Source: Hawksworthiomyces lignivorus
Taxonomy: Eukaryota > Ascomycota > Sordariomycetes > Ophiostomatales > Ophiostomataceae
DNA: 64,000 nt
Direction: 5' to 3'
Assembly: GCA_002917075.1 (NCBI GenBank)
Contig: NTMA01000011.1
Span: forward strand, 531,781 to 595,780
Position 1 is the first letter of the stretch. Each line of letters starts with the position of its first letter. The notes below the pieces were generated by a model that searched no databases, had not been told where the DNA came from, and saw nothing but the letters and a program-made list of their open reading frames with translations. The translations under genes and the position numbers were made by a program. This document shows positions 38,201-47,554 of the stretch, piece by piece.

Positions 38201-38596
38201 TGCAATATGCGCTACAGGAATCCGAGAAAATGGCGGACGCCACAGCAAGCTCGAGAGGTGAGAGAGAAAGGAATAGGAGATGATGAGGGCGTCGAGAATC
38301 AATCTGAAGAGGAAGATGAGGAAGAGTGGACTGGAGAAGAAGATGGGGGGAAGCTGATTGAAGAGGACGAGGAGCTTGAAGAAGCAAAGACAACAAAGGA
38401 GGAGAGCGGAGGGGAAGACAGAAAAGAAAACCCTGGAGGAGAACCTGACGACAAAGAACGTGAAGCAGCAGAGACGCCGGGGAGGATTACTAGGAAGAGG
38501 ACGTATTCGCAACAAGACTCGACATCTGCAAGCCGTCGGAGATGCGTTGGACTCGAGAGCTCCTACAATTATGAAGTGTTGGAGGCAGAGAAGTAG
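35273..38596 (+). CDS. Intact STAND NTPase (fungal NLR-like) with NACHT-type domain
   Basis: Exons 35273..35715, 35789..35844, 35940..36753 and 36832..38596 give 1,025 residues. The N-terminus (GLGASIIAVIQLSDRVV) is the helical domain common in fungal STAND proteins, where it can act as a death or signalling domain. The nucleotide-binding domain has Walker A GIPGAGKT at 242-249 and a Walker B-like FIAVDALDES. A winged-helix part follows (SPDQIRQCLDELPKTLEEIYERI). There are no WD, TPR or ankyrin repeats after it. Instead there is a non-repeat region and a strongly acidic tail of about 100 residues. Intron 3 (36754..36831) has a GC donor and a perfect TACTAAC branch site. It is 78 nt without a stop, so retention would insert 26 residues. 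Such proteins often control self/non-self recognition and regulated cell death. The ligand is unknown. Confidence 0.83.
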
Positions 38597-39062
38597 TCTT
38601 TGGGGAAATAATATACTAAGGGACTAGGAACTGCGTCGAGGGCTGGCTTGGTCACATTTTGATGCTGCCCAATTCGACACTGTCATGGAATAGCGCTTAT
38701 TCTCATGAGTCCATCTCATTCGGCAAGGGAAGCTTTAATACATTATCTGAAAAGGAGAATCATCTATAAAAGAGTACGAATGCACTTAATCTGCTGGCCA
38801 TCTCAAGGCCATTTGATGGAACAGTTCACCGGTGGGTAGAATCGTCAAGTACAAGGAATCGAATGTGCAAGAGCCACCTTATCCAGTAGCATATATCTAT
38901 CTATCTCACGATGCAAACTCTGGCCGGTCGATTGTAGTCCTCGTTCCTCCGCTTCTGAGCGATAGGTGAAGGTACGAGACGACGAGAGAGCTGCAACGAT
39001 TGCGACTTTTAGCAGAGCGGTGTTAGCACCCAATACAGCGCCACCGCCTCGCGCCGGCTAGC
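38597..39062. other. Intergenic up to the retrotransposon
   Basis: Left flank of the copia element. It contains a short CTAT microsatellite near 38898. I see no gene in it. Confidence 0.5.
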
Positions 39063-39209
39063 TGTTGAGTTCAGGTGAGCAGATTGTTAATTGAAAAAGG
39101 AGAGATAACTGTGCCTACGGTAGTCTGTGGCTAAACCTTTTAGTAAGGGGTAGTCACAGTGCGTTATATACAGTAAATGAGTGTAATTCACACAGTGCCC
39201 AACTCAACA
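39063..39209 (-). repeat. 3' LTR of the copia element
   Basis: 147 bp, starting TGTTGAGTT and ending AACTCAACA. Base for base it is identical to the other LTR by eye. Confidence 0.95.
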
Positions 39210-39211
39210 CA

Positions 39212-39218
39212 CCCCCCC
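39212..39218 (-). other. Polypurine tract of the copia element
   Basis: Seven G residues on the element's sense strand lie three bases before the 3' LTR, where plus-strand DNA synthesis is normally primed. Confidence 0.7.
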
Positions 39219-39364
39219 AGGCAGAAGGCCTGAAAATCCAATATATCCAATATATCCAATATGGTGCCTGTTGAAAGGCCTGTAACGAAAGCAAAGTGCT
39301 GAAATAGCTGTTGGGAGCCATATATAGTCAAATAGGGTGCTGAGAAGGTAAGGATAGGCTAGGT

Positions 39365-41962
39365 TTAATCCTCCTCGATAGAGGTCAGGCCTAGCATACG
39401 TACAAAAGCGTCATGCTTCTGCCGCGGCAGGGGCTTCGTAAGACCGTCAGCAACCAATTCTGACGTACGAATCCATTTAACAGTGATCTGGCCGCTGGCG
39501 ACAACCTCTCTGAGCCAGTGGTGATATACGCCAACGTGCTTGATCTTGGTAGACCACTTAGCAGCACTGGCCTGGGGCTGTACTAGCCGAATAGCCTGTA
39601 AATTGTCGCAGAAGACCGTAAGGGTGTCGTCATCCAGGCGGACTGCCAGATCAATTAGTAGCCGGGCCACCGAAATAGCCTCTCTGGTGGTGTCTGCCAT
39701 GGCTAGGAATTCAGCCTCAGTGGACGACGTTGAAACCGTATTGAGCTTGGCTGAGCGCCAAAGCACTGGAGCGCCAAATAGTGATATAAAATAGCCGTAT
39801 GAGGATCGCTTATCCGCCGCGTCGTCGGCGAAGGCAGCGTCAGTGTAGATGGCCAATTCAGGTCCATCGTCGTCTTCTGGGAAACGTAGTGCCAAATAAT
39901 TTGTGATCACCATATAACGTAGACAGTGATCAGCGATATATCTGTGGGTTGGTGAGGGATTGTGCATATATTTACACAATAGGCCCACAGTGAACGCTAT
40001 GTCAATCCGGGTGATAATCGCTGCGTACAACAGTGATCCCACAATTTCACGATACTCTGTCAGTTCAGTGAGAGTCGCCTGTCCGTCGTAGGGCACCACG
40101 GAGGAGAGTGGGATATCCGGTGGGAATGGTGTGAGTGCCAGGGGTTTCGCCGTAGAGTCGACCTTGAATTTCGCCTCTAGGCCTTTGATATATGCTTCCT
40201 GTGATAGCAATAGGTCTCCATTGCGTCTGATTAGGCGTAAGTTCAAAAACCATTCCATAGGACCTCGATTTTGAAGGTGGAGGGATTCGTTGATCCTTTT
40301 ATCTAGCTGCTCCCAGTGTTCTTGATGACGAGGGTGGTAGACCACGCCAATATCGTCAACGTAGAAAAAGATTAATACCTTCCCATCAGACAGTATACAG
40401 GGGTTTTCTGAAGGTCTGACAAAGCCCAATTCCATCAATTTCGCCGTGAGAGTTTGATACCAGAGTGCGGGAGACCTTTTGAGCCCGTATAAGCTCTTAA
40501 ATAGCTCCCAACACCACCCTGACCTTTCGAAGCCTGGTGGGAGATGGGTAAAAACTGGTGTATCAATTTTGGACTGTGTGAACGCTCCTACTGCGTCGTA
40601 TTGGAGCAGAGTCAGCTTGAATTTAATAACCAAGGCGAATATTAGTCTGATGTGGCCTATAGGAGGCGTTGCAGCATAGTTATCGCGGTCGTTTTCTGGT
40701 TCTAAGTCGCCGCGTACGCAGATCCTGGCCTTACAACGGTCCAATTGGCCGTGCTGATCGTATTTGTAGGTGTATACCCATTTAAGAGGAATCAGGCGAT
40801 CACGTAGGCCTGGATTGATCCTCCTTTCTTTGTAGGTGTTATTAGCACGTAATTGGTCAATTTCTTTGTTCATAGCTTCGTAGAAACGATCCCGAAATGG
40901 GTGGTTTTGTACGTCTCTATAGCTTCGAGGCAGTGGCGGCAGGTCCTCTCTTCGTAGACGACCAAGGCTTAAGGTTGCCAAGGATATCGCGGGAGTCTCT
41001 GACCATTGTTTAACCGCCATTACTGTGGTCATACTGTAGCCTTTATACCAGTCTGGAAGACGCCGTGCGTGTTCTGATCTCCTTGGACGAGATACGGTAG
41101 GTGGAGGCTGTGGAGGAGGCCTGATATCCTCCTCTGCTGTAGGAGTAGGTGGTCTTTGAATGAGCTCTGTGGCCACAATAATCTGATCGGTATCGTATCC
41201 TTCGGTAGGAATGCTGTACGGTCCAGGGCTGTCTTCCGGCGTAGGGAGCTGTCGATCATCGTCTGTATCGTCCTTCGGTTGGTCTGCGTCTTCCTGTCTA
41301 TTGGCTACGCTGTCATCGTCCGTATCGAATTCAGACGTCTCTGATCGGGGCGTAAGACCAGTAATTGACTCTATAGTTGGTGGAACCTCAACTAAATCAG
41401 TTGACTGCGTGTCTTCTGCTGTCTGTCCCTGGACTAACTCTGTCGCTTCTGCGGCGCCTAGGACCGTATTGGGGGCCTCATTTTGGTGCGATTCGCTGGC
41501 GATTTCGCTGCTAGTCTCCGTCTCTGCTGTCTGGCGTTGGACGTCTTCCGTTCGGTCTTGGACTTGATTGTTGTCCACCTGATTTGCCGTATTGTCCACC
41601 CCTCCAAAAGAGGCTGGCTGAGCCTCTCCTGATTGGATACTGGGCTGAATGTACGTAGAGCCTTGTTGCGCCTCTAGCCACAACAGTAGATCAGGCTCTA
41701 CGTATTGTAGACGGGCCTGATCGGGCTGCTTCGGCTCTTCGTAGAAGAGGTCCTCGTTGAAGCTGACGTGACTGGACGTAATGACCTGTTGCAGTACTGG
41801 TACCCAGATTTCGAATTGTGTAGAGGATCGGTATTCTACCAAATAGCCAATATGCGTATGGGGATTCACCTTCAAGTTGCGTTTAGCCTTGTGTTGGAGG
41901 GCCTCAGTAGTCAGTGGGTAGGCTCTACAGCCATATGCCTTCAGATGCCCTATCCTTGACAT
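39365..41962 (-). CDS. Copia polyprotein C-terminal half: integrase tail, reverse transcriptase, RNase H
   Basis: An uninterrupted frame of 865 codons. It starts in the integrase C-terminal region (MSRIGHLKAYGCRAYPL), passes a variable Asp/Glu/Thr-rich linker, and continues into the copia-type reverse transcriptase (RVT_2 class; LKWVYTYKYDQHGQLDRCKA). The active site is YVDD, in IFFYVDDIGVVYH. RNase H follows with IYTDAAFADDAADKRSSYGY and STSSTEAEFLAM, and the frame ends 155 bp before the 3' LTR. It reverse-transcribes element RNA in virus-like particles and degrades the template. All catalytic motifs look intact. It has no own start and is the downstream part of one polyprotein whose upstream part is broken by stops, so it is probably not translated from this copy unless stops are read through. 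Confidence 0.92.
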   Translation of the reverse strand: MSRIGHLKAYGCRAYPLTTEALQHKAKRNLKVNPHTHIGYLVEYRSSTQFEIWVPVLQQVITSSHVSFNEDLFYEEPKQPDQARLQYVEPDLLLWLEAQQGSTYIQPSIQSGEAQPASFGGVDNTANQVDNNQVQDRTEDVQRQTAETETSSEIASESHQNEAPNTVLGAAEATELVQGQTAEDTQSTDLVEVPPTIESITGLTPRSETSEFDTDDDSVANRQEDADQPKDDTDDDRQLPTPEDSPGPYSIPTEGYDTDQIIVATELIQRPPTPTAEEDIRPPPQPPPTVSRPRRSEHARRLPDWYKGYSMTTVMAVKQWSETPAISLATLSLGRLRREDLPPLPRSYRDVQNHPFRDRFYEAMNKEIDQLRANNTYKERRINPGLRDRLIPLKWVYTYKYDQHGQLDRCKARICVRGDLEPENDRDNYAATPPIGHIRLIFALVIKFKLTLLQYDAVGAFTQSKIDTPVFTHLPPGFERSGWCWELFKSLYGLKRSPALWYQTLTAKLMELGFVRPSENPCILSDGKVLIFFYVDDIGVVYHPRHQEHWEQLDKRINESLHLQNRGPMEWFLNLRLIRRNGDLLLSQEAYIKGLEAKFKVDSTAKPLALTPFPPDIPLSSVVPYDGQATLTELTEYREIVGSLLYAAIITRIDIAFTVGLLCKYMHNPSPTHRYIADHCLRYMVITNYLALRFPEDDDGPELAIYTDAAFADDAADKRSSYGYFISLFGAPVLWRSAKLNTVSTSSTEAEFLAMADTTREAISVARLLIDLAVRLDDDTLTVFCDNLQAIRLVQPQASAAKWSTKIKHVGVYHHWLREVVASGQITVKWIRTSELVADGLTKPLPRQKHDAFVRMLGLTSIEED

Positions 41963-44280
41963 GATTTGACGGTTTGTGAGGTTTTTATAACTAGGATGAT
42001 TGTCACGAAGTCATGTATAAAGCCTTTCTTTTGGTGATTTGTTGTCAGAGCCTTTAGGGGTCTTGTTATGGATATACGTCGTCGTGGTGCAAGCGTACGG
42101 CCAAAATCTAGTCGGGAGGCCTGATTCTATGCCCATAGTCCTTTGTTTGTTGTTGATAGTTCTGTCCATACGTTCTGAAGGGCCGTTTTTGCCAGAGGTG
42201 TACGGATCCGTAGGTCTGACCTCTATTGTATTCTGTTTCAGTAGTTTAACCACGTTGGGATTGCCTAAGAAGATCGTATCGTTGTCGATATGAATGATCA
42301 AGATATCTATGTCGTAGTGCTTTTTGATATAATTTATCTTTTGTTCTAGTCAGTCAAGAAAAGGTTCTATCTGACGGCCTTGAAATAGGCCTGTGATATA
42401 CATCTTGGTGTTCAGACACATCATATGTACGGCCATTTCTCAGTCTTTTACGTCTTTTTCAAAGAAGAAGAAGTCTAAGGAGACCTTTGTAAAAGGACCC
42501 GAATGTAGTGGTTTCATTGGTTCGTAGTTGTTAACCCTGGTAGTCTTGTTAAGCGCACACGATTCGCAGTCGACTGTCGTAGACGTCTGGATTAAAGGTA
42601 GCTCTGTCTTCTTTAAGGTTGTCTGTACAGCTTCTGGGCCTGCGTGGGCTAGTTTGCGATGTCATTTCATGTCGTCGTCTCGTTGTCGGGTCATCGTTTG
42701 GGTTGTGGTAGTCATTATCCAGTCCTTGACGACTGTAAGCCGATATAGGTCGTCCAAAGGGCGGACCTCTGCCACCTCCTTTGGTGGTTTGTCCTGAGGC
42801 GGATAGTAGACGAACGTATCGCGTGGTCGTCTAACCCATTCGACTTTGATCTTCTTTAGTAACTTGATAAATACTAGACTCACAAAAAGCTCTGAATCGT
42901 AATAGACGTCTTCGAGTCTCAATTTGTTGATCTTGTCTTCCGTTATCTGAATTTTCAGAATTACTGTACCCATTTACGTGACCGTACGAATATCATTACT
43001 TGTCAGAAAAGGGACTGGAGAGCCCTCTCTGATTGATCCGTTGAAATAATTCAAATCGTTGAATATATAAATAGTCGCAACAGAGTCTAATATGACTTCG
43101 TTCTCGTGGTCTACCACCTCTCCAATCTGAAAGATTGCGGTGATCTGAACAAATTCGATATATTGTGAATCCTATACGTCCTCACTTGTCTTCGTCTTAT
43201 ACTTGAGGTGGCTCTCTAGTCATCTAACGTGTCAATTTCTAACTATCTACGTATGATCGTGATCAACGAACCACGTCAGTGTGGCCTCACGTTGTTCTGA
43301 CGGGATTCGTCAATCCTTGAACCTTAGATGTGGGGAGTCTGGAAATAGTTCCTTTATTACGTTGAAACAAGGTTTGTCTTTAGTAATTACGTGACGCGTA
43401 TTACACGTAGAACAATCGTCACGGTGTCGTTGTTTGTCGTCGTTGTCTTTGATATCGTCCTTGTTATAGTCTTGATACGTTGCCATAACCGTTTTGTGTT
43501 GTTTTGAAGGTTGAACCAATGACATGATTTCGCCAAAGGATATCGTAAATTCAGAAATCAAGTCTAATAGTCTATCAGTGGTCTGCTTCGTCCTTGTAAA
43601 GGCCTTTAGTGCTTCGTCTTGACGATAACTATCCACTACGTACAACGACTCTAGGAGCTCGTTAAAGAAGTGGTCGGTATTGTTGTCTATCATAAGACTT
43701 TCGCTAATTAATTGTTGTAATAGTTTTTCTACGTCGACTAGGTAGCCTGGGACATCTGTGATACTAAGTTTCTTTCCGCAAAGGAGACGCCACTGTGTCT
43801 GTAATCCTCTGTGGTAGGCCGCCATATTTGGTATCACAATCCTTTTCACAGTCGTCAGCAGTTGGTAAAGACTAATTGAGCGATCTCTGATCCGTTGTTT
43901 GATAGAAGCAGCCAACGAATCGAGGACTAGGTCATGAAAACGTTCCATCTTCTTTTTGATTTCGCTCCAATCGTTGTAAAGAGCCGTATAATATTGATCT
44001 TCTGGCGTTGGTTTTGTGGGAGGTTTTGGCAATTCGTTCTCAAGCGTATCGGGGTTGATATATTCCCAAATTTCGTATCTTTTGGCTCTAGAGGCCACCT
44101 CCATAAGCCAGTCTGACCAGTCCATTGATGTAGTCAATTTTGGTAACCTACTAGCCGTAATATACCAATGAGACGAAAGGTCCTCTATCTTGTTGTCTAA
44201 TATCTCTCTATAGTCTTTCTACTCAAATAAGAAGGGGTCGAGTCTTCCGTAGATCCCACAACCACGTCGTACGGTAGGAA
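41963..44280 (-). pseudogene. Copia gag, protease and integrase region with eleven nonsense codons
   Basis: The frame of the downstream ORF continues upstream through gag, with an open 43310..44137 stretch of 275 codons, a damaged protease (LDSVATIYIF, where family members have DSG) and integrase (MK-stop-HRKLAHAGPEAV, IHIDNDTIF). TGA codons lie at 42011, 42350, 42440, 42662, 43220, 43232 and 43310, TAG codons at 43172, 43247 and 44219, and one TAA at 42974 (lowest plus coordinate of each). No indels are needed. Several stops sit where copia proteins have Trp, most clearly before HRKLAHAGP in the pre-integrase zinc-binding region, so TGG changed by G-to-A on the sense strand explains them. 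Other Trp codons in the same region remain TGG. The start of gag is unclear. Confidence 0.85.
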
Positions 44281-44602
44281 CTCGCCTACGAGACGACAGG
44301 TAGTAGGAGAGGGAGCGAGGACGGAGGAGAGGCTGAATACAGCCTTTTATCGGTAGCGGAAAATGAATTGAACAATCTGAGTGATTGGACGACTTCGTAC
44401 AGTCGTATCACTTCGTTGACAGCCTGAACGCCAACAACTACGCGCAGCCAGAGAGGTGACTGCCACGACAACCGAAATAGAGACCCGCGCCGGCCGGTGT
44501 AAGTGGTGATACGGCCTGACAGCCTACCAACCACGCCGCCTGACGCCTTGATTTTGGTACGGTTCGAACGCCTTTGAGTTCCTCTCGATATGACTCTATT
44601 CC

Positions 44603-44613
44603 GGGCTCATAAC
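44603..44613 (-). other. Primer-binding site matching the anticodon arm of initiator tRNA-Met
   Basis: GGGCTCATAAC on the plus strand abuts the 5' LTR. It equals the anticodon stem-loop of eukaryotic initiator tRNA-Met (GGGCUCAUAAC). The element's sense strand is therefore complementary to a half-tRNA, the priming mode known from Drosophila copia and many fungal copia elements. Confidence 0.8.
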
Positions 44614-44760
44614 TGTTGAGTTCAGGTGAGCAGATTGTTAATTGAAAAAGGAGAGATAACTGTGCCTACGGTAGTCTGTGGCTAAACCTTTTAGTAAGGG
44701 GTAGTCACAGTGCGTTATATACAGTAAATGAGTGTAATTCACACAGTGCCCAACTCAACA
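44614..44760 (-). repeat. 5' LTR of the copia element
   Basis: 147 bp, identical to the other LTR. Ends TG...CA with short inverted termini. It should carry the element promoter, directed away from the rhomboid gene. Confidence 0.95.
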
Positions 44761-44975
44761 AAGTCGTTAGTTCCACGTGACAGCTATGCTTACTATTGCC
44801 CCGCTGAGGCTGATGCCGCTTCTAGCCTGCCATTAAGGATTTAAACAACTTAACAACAGAACACATGTCACCCAACTGCTTCACAGTGTGTTAGCTCCAG
44901 GGAACGCAAAGGATCTATTTAAAGCTGTGCGCGTACCATATTGGTTCCGCACAAGCCTCTCATCCACCATTCTTC

Positions 44976-45947
44976 ATGGCCTCACCGTTGGGTCTGCCGC
45001 CAGTCCGCGTACTCCGGCCTACCATCTGGTGCGGAGTAGCTGTCTGCACGATCTACTTGGGCTGTGCGGCGTTTGAGGTGCGCCAAGACGCGGCAATCGC
45101 ACGACAGGCCATCGCTCGAGGCTATGATAGAGAGAGACGTGTTACTCTCCATGATCTGGACGGCGTTCGGGCAATGATCGCCGCATCTGCCGGGCGCAAC
45201 CCTCTTCGCCTGCCACCATACCCATCGTCTTCTTCACCTACCTCAAAGTCAGCTTCTCCTACCTCTGCCCTCCAAGAGTCATGGGCTGGGCTGCCAGAGC
45301 CGGGCAAGCTTATGGTCGGCATCGTTTCTACAAACCTAGGAGTCTTCGCCTTAGAACGCCTGCTTCCGGGGACTGCAGGGCTCTTTTCTCACTTGCCGGC
45401 AGCTACAGGCCCCGGTGCCAACTTGACAATGCTCAGCTCTGCATTCGGCCATGTTGGCCTCACACATCTGGCCTTGAACATGTATGGTGTCGTGCAGTTT
45501 CTACCGCCTGTGGCCCAAAGCCATACATTCCAGTACAGCGGCAGCCATCTTGCCGCTTTCTACCTAGCCTCTGGCGTCTTGTCCTCATACGCATTTCATT
45601 TGGCATCTGTCTGGCCACGGCCACTAGATCGTGTAATAGGCGCCCGCGGTGCAAGCGGTGCAGTTATGGCGGTTGTGGGTGCGTTTGGCATGTCTTACCC
45701 AAACGAAAAACTCGGCATCATCTTTATCCCCGGGAGCCTTCCAGCCTCGCAGTTCCTATTGCTTCTGGCGCTGTTCGAGACATACGGCTTGTTCGTCGGA
45801 TTCAAGCGGCTGCCCCTAGCCCATGCCGCTCACTTAGCGGGGCTGGCCATTGGCTCAACCTACGTTTACTTTGACGGCCATAATAGTTTATGGCAGCCGG
45901 CACGCCGATGGGCATTTCAAAGCATGCACCGCAGTGGCTTGATTTAA
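44976..45947 (+). CDS. Rhomboid intramembrane serine protease
   Basis: A single exon of 323 residues. Several hydrophobic segments are seen, with the rhomboid signatures in order: GHVGLTHLALNMYG (His159, His164, Asn168), GARGASGAV with the expected nucleophile Ser227, and HAAHLAGLAIGSTYVYFDG with the expected partner His286. Rhomboids cleave membrane-spanning substrates inside the bilayer. The N-terminal extension with a basic, Ser-rich stretch and one early hydrophobic segment (residues 15-33) resembles mitochondrial PARL/Pcp1-type members, so mitochondrial inner membrane location is likely but not proven. The promoter has been shortened or replaced by the copia insertion 215 bp upstream. 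ATG 44976 is the first in frame. Confidence 0.88.
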   Translation: MASPLGLPPVRVLRPTIWCGVAVCTIYLGCAAFEVRQDAAIARQAIARGYDRERRVTLHDLDGVRAMIAASAGRNPLRLPPYPSSSSPTSKSASPTSALQESWAGLPEPGKLMVGIVSTNLGVFALERLLPGTAGLFSHLPAATGPGANLTMLSSAFGHVGLTHLALNMYGVVQFLPPVAQSHTFQYSGSHLAAFYLASGVLSSYAFHLASVWPRPLDRVIGARGASGAVMAVVGAFGMSYPNEKLGIIFIPGSLPASQFLLLLALFETYGLFVGFKRLPLAHAAHLAGLAIGSTYVYFDGHNSLWQPARRWAFQSMHRSGLI

Positions 45948-46723
45948 TATTTCATGGCGAAGAGAATCAAGCATATCAACATCTCTGCTCACTTTTTTCT
46001 CTCTACATTCTGAAGTTCGCATGCTCTGTCCAGGCTGCACACGTAGCGTCAGCAAAACCGATTCTAGAAGGACACTCGGCATATCGACATAGTTTGGATG
46101 GCATTATGATTTGTGCCTCCCAACATTGATACTATGACATCGAGACCGTAGAGTCAAGACGAACCTTGCAAATCTCGAAAAGAGAAATGGATAGAAGTGT
46201 TAACTTTAAAAGACAAGCTCAGCATAACGGCAGCCTATGGGCGTTAATCGATTGGTTTCACAGAATATGGCAATGTTCTCCCATCTACCTCACGACCAGA
46301 ATGTTGACGAGACCTGGCTTCTCCCTCTTATTAAAATTTAAATCTAGACTGCGGGGATGCCAAAGATCGACTACATCATGGGCCACTTTGTGGGCCACTT
46401 GAAGATTGTGAAGAGCAGAACTGACTTTCTGCTCGACAGTGTCATCGAATGAAAGAGACCTATTCCTAGAAGAATTATCTTTTATATATGATACATTCGC
46501 CATAGGCAAAGGCTCATTTTTATAGACTAAGTAGAAAAATCTCTGTCCACCATGTGTAGCTCAGAAAATTTCAGTCAAAATGAGCACTTCAAAACCATGA
46601 CAACTAATAGGCACATACGGAGCGCATACAATATCTAATCTACTTTCCTGACTATGGATTACATTGGCGCTTCATGTTAACATTTAATGTGCTATTCGTA
46701 TTATGCTTTTTCGTTTAGCGTCT
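45948..46723. other. Gene-free interval
   Basis: 3' flank of the rhomboid gene. I see no convincing gene. Confidence 0.45.
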
Positions 46724-47384
46724 TCAATTCCTTCGTCCTGCTTCTTCGCGTCTCAGCTGTGTAAGCATTGCGCGTTCCCCTTTGTCAAGCCCCTGATGTT
46801 GATCTTTCATGTGTGACTTCTTCCGTAGGCTAAGTAGGGAAAAGAGACAAAAAGCAACAGACGACGCAAAGATAAGAAAAATTAGAGTTGTGCCAAGCAG
46901 AACGTTCTCGGTGCACTGATTCGGAGATCAGGATCCGGACGATCACGCACAACCTAATTGAGGCGTGAAGCAGGGGACGTAAAACAGTGTGCAGACAACT
47001 TTTTTTTTCTCTTCATACTCTCATAAGATGATTTAGATTCAAAAAAAAAAAAAAGCTCGAAAGCATCATAGAGTCTCGACAGAGTCGCTTTAAGGACCTC
47101 ATTCAAAAAGAGTCATCCTAAAGATAGCTGCATTTCATCGACATGGAGAGTAAAACTTCTCATGATTTTTTTAACAGAAAAATGGTTGAAAGAGGCTACC
47201 CAAGTTTGAAAATGATATACCTGGTATTATTAGATGGTGCGATGGCCACAATCATCACAGTGACTGGAAAGACGGCTGTTTGATCACCCTTTCGTAGCCT
47301 TATCACTGGGTAACAGTGGTTTTGAATCGATGTGATGCAATCACAACATTCATAATCTGGCAATATAAAACTTTCTATGTTCAT
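46724..47384 (-). CDS. Possible small multi-exon membrane-protein gene
   Basis: Two coding-like pieces on the minus strand. The first opens at ATG 47384, has a Cys-rich start (YECCDCITSIQNHCYPVIRL) and reaches a good donor (ACCAG/GTATAT) near 47220. The second, about 46915 to TGA 46724, begins after a possible CAG acceptor. It encodes one hydrophobic segment (TLIFLIFASSVAFCLF) followed by a basic, charged tail (RKKSHMKDQHQGLDKGERAM), as in single-pass membrane proteins. I could not connect the two with certainty, and a middle exon may exist. No family is recognised. If real, it is divergent from the lactonase-fold gene with only about 170 bp between starts. Confidence 0.3.
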
Positions 47385-47554
47385 TTCCTCTTTAATAATT
47401 CCCACTTTTGTATGATTGATATTCGAACCTATGAGCAGCGCCCATCTATGTGTACCTTTTACTCAAAGCTCGAAGCTATTTCGCTGAATACATCTATTGA
47501 AAGAGATATAAGTATTACAAAAAGAGCAGAAGAGTGAAGATAGAAGATAGAAGA

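Larger units (their letters stand above)
39063..44760 (-). mobile_element. Ty1/copia LTR retrotransposon, minus strand, defective in its 5' half
   Basis: A 5,698 bp element with two identical 147 bp LTRs. A primer-binding site lies next to the right (5') LTR and a polypurine run next to the left (3') LTR. Domain order is gag, protease, integrase, reverse transcriptase, RNase H, which is the copia order. The whole gag-pol reading lies in a single frame from 44280 to 39365, without any frameshift. The first half contains eleven stop codons and the second half none. The bases flanking the two ends (CTAGC left, AAGTC right) do not match, so I see no target-site duplication. It lies 215 bp upstream of the rhomboid start codon. 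Confidence 0.93.

Noticed and set aside
41963..44280. Alternative genetic code (TGA read as Trp) in the copia element
   Set aside because: TAG and TAA also occur in the same frame, and intact TGG codons are used beside them. Mutation is the simpler reading.
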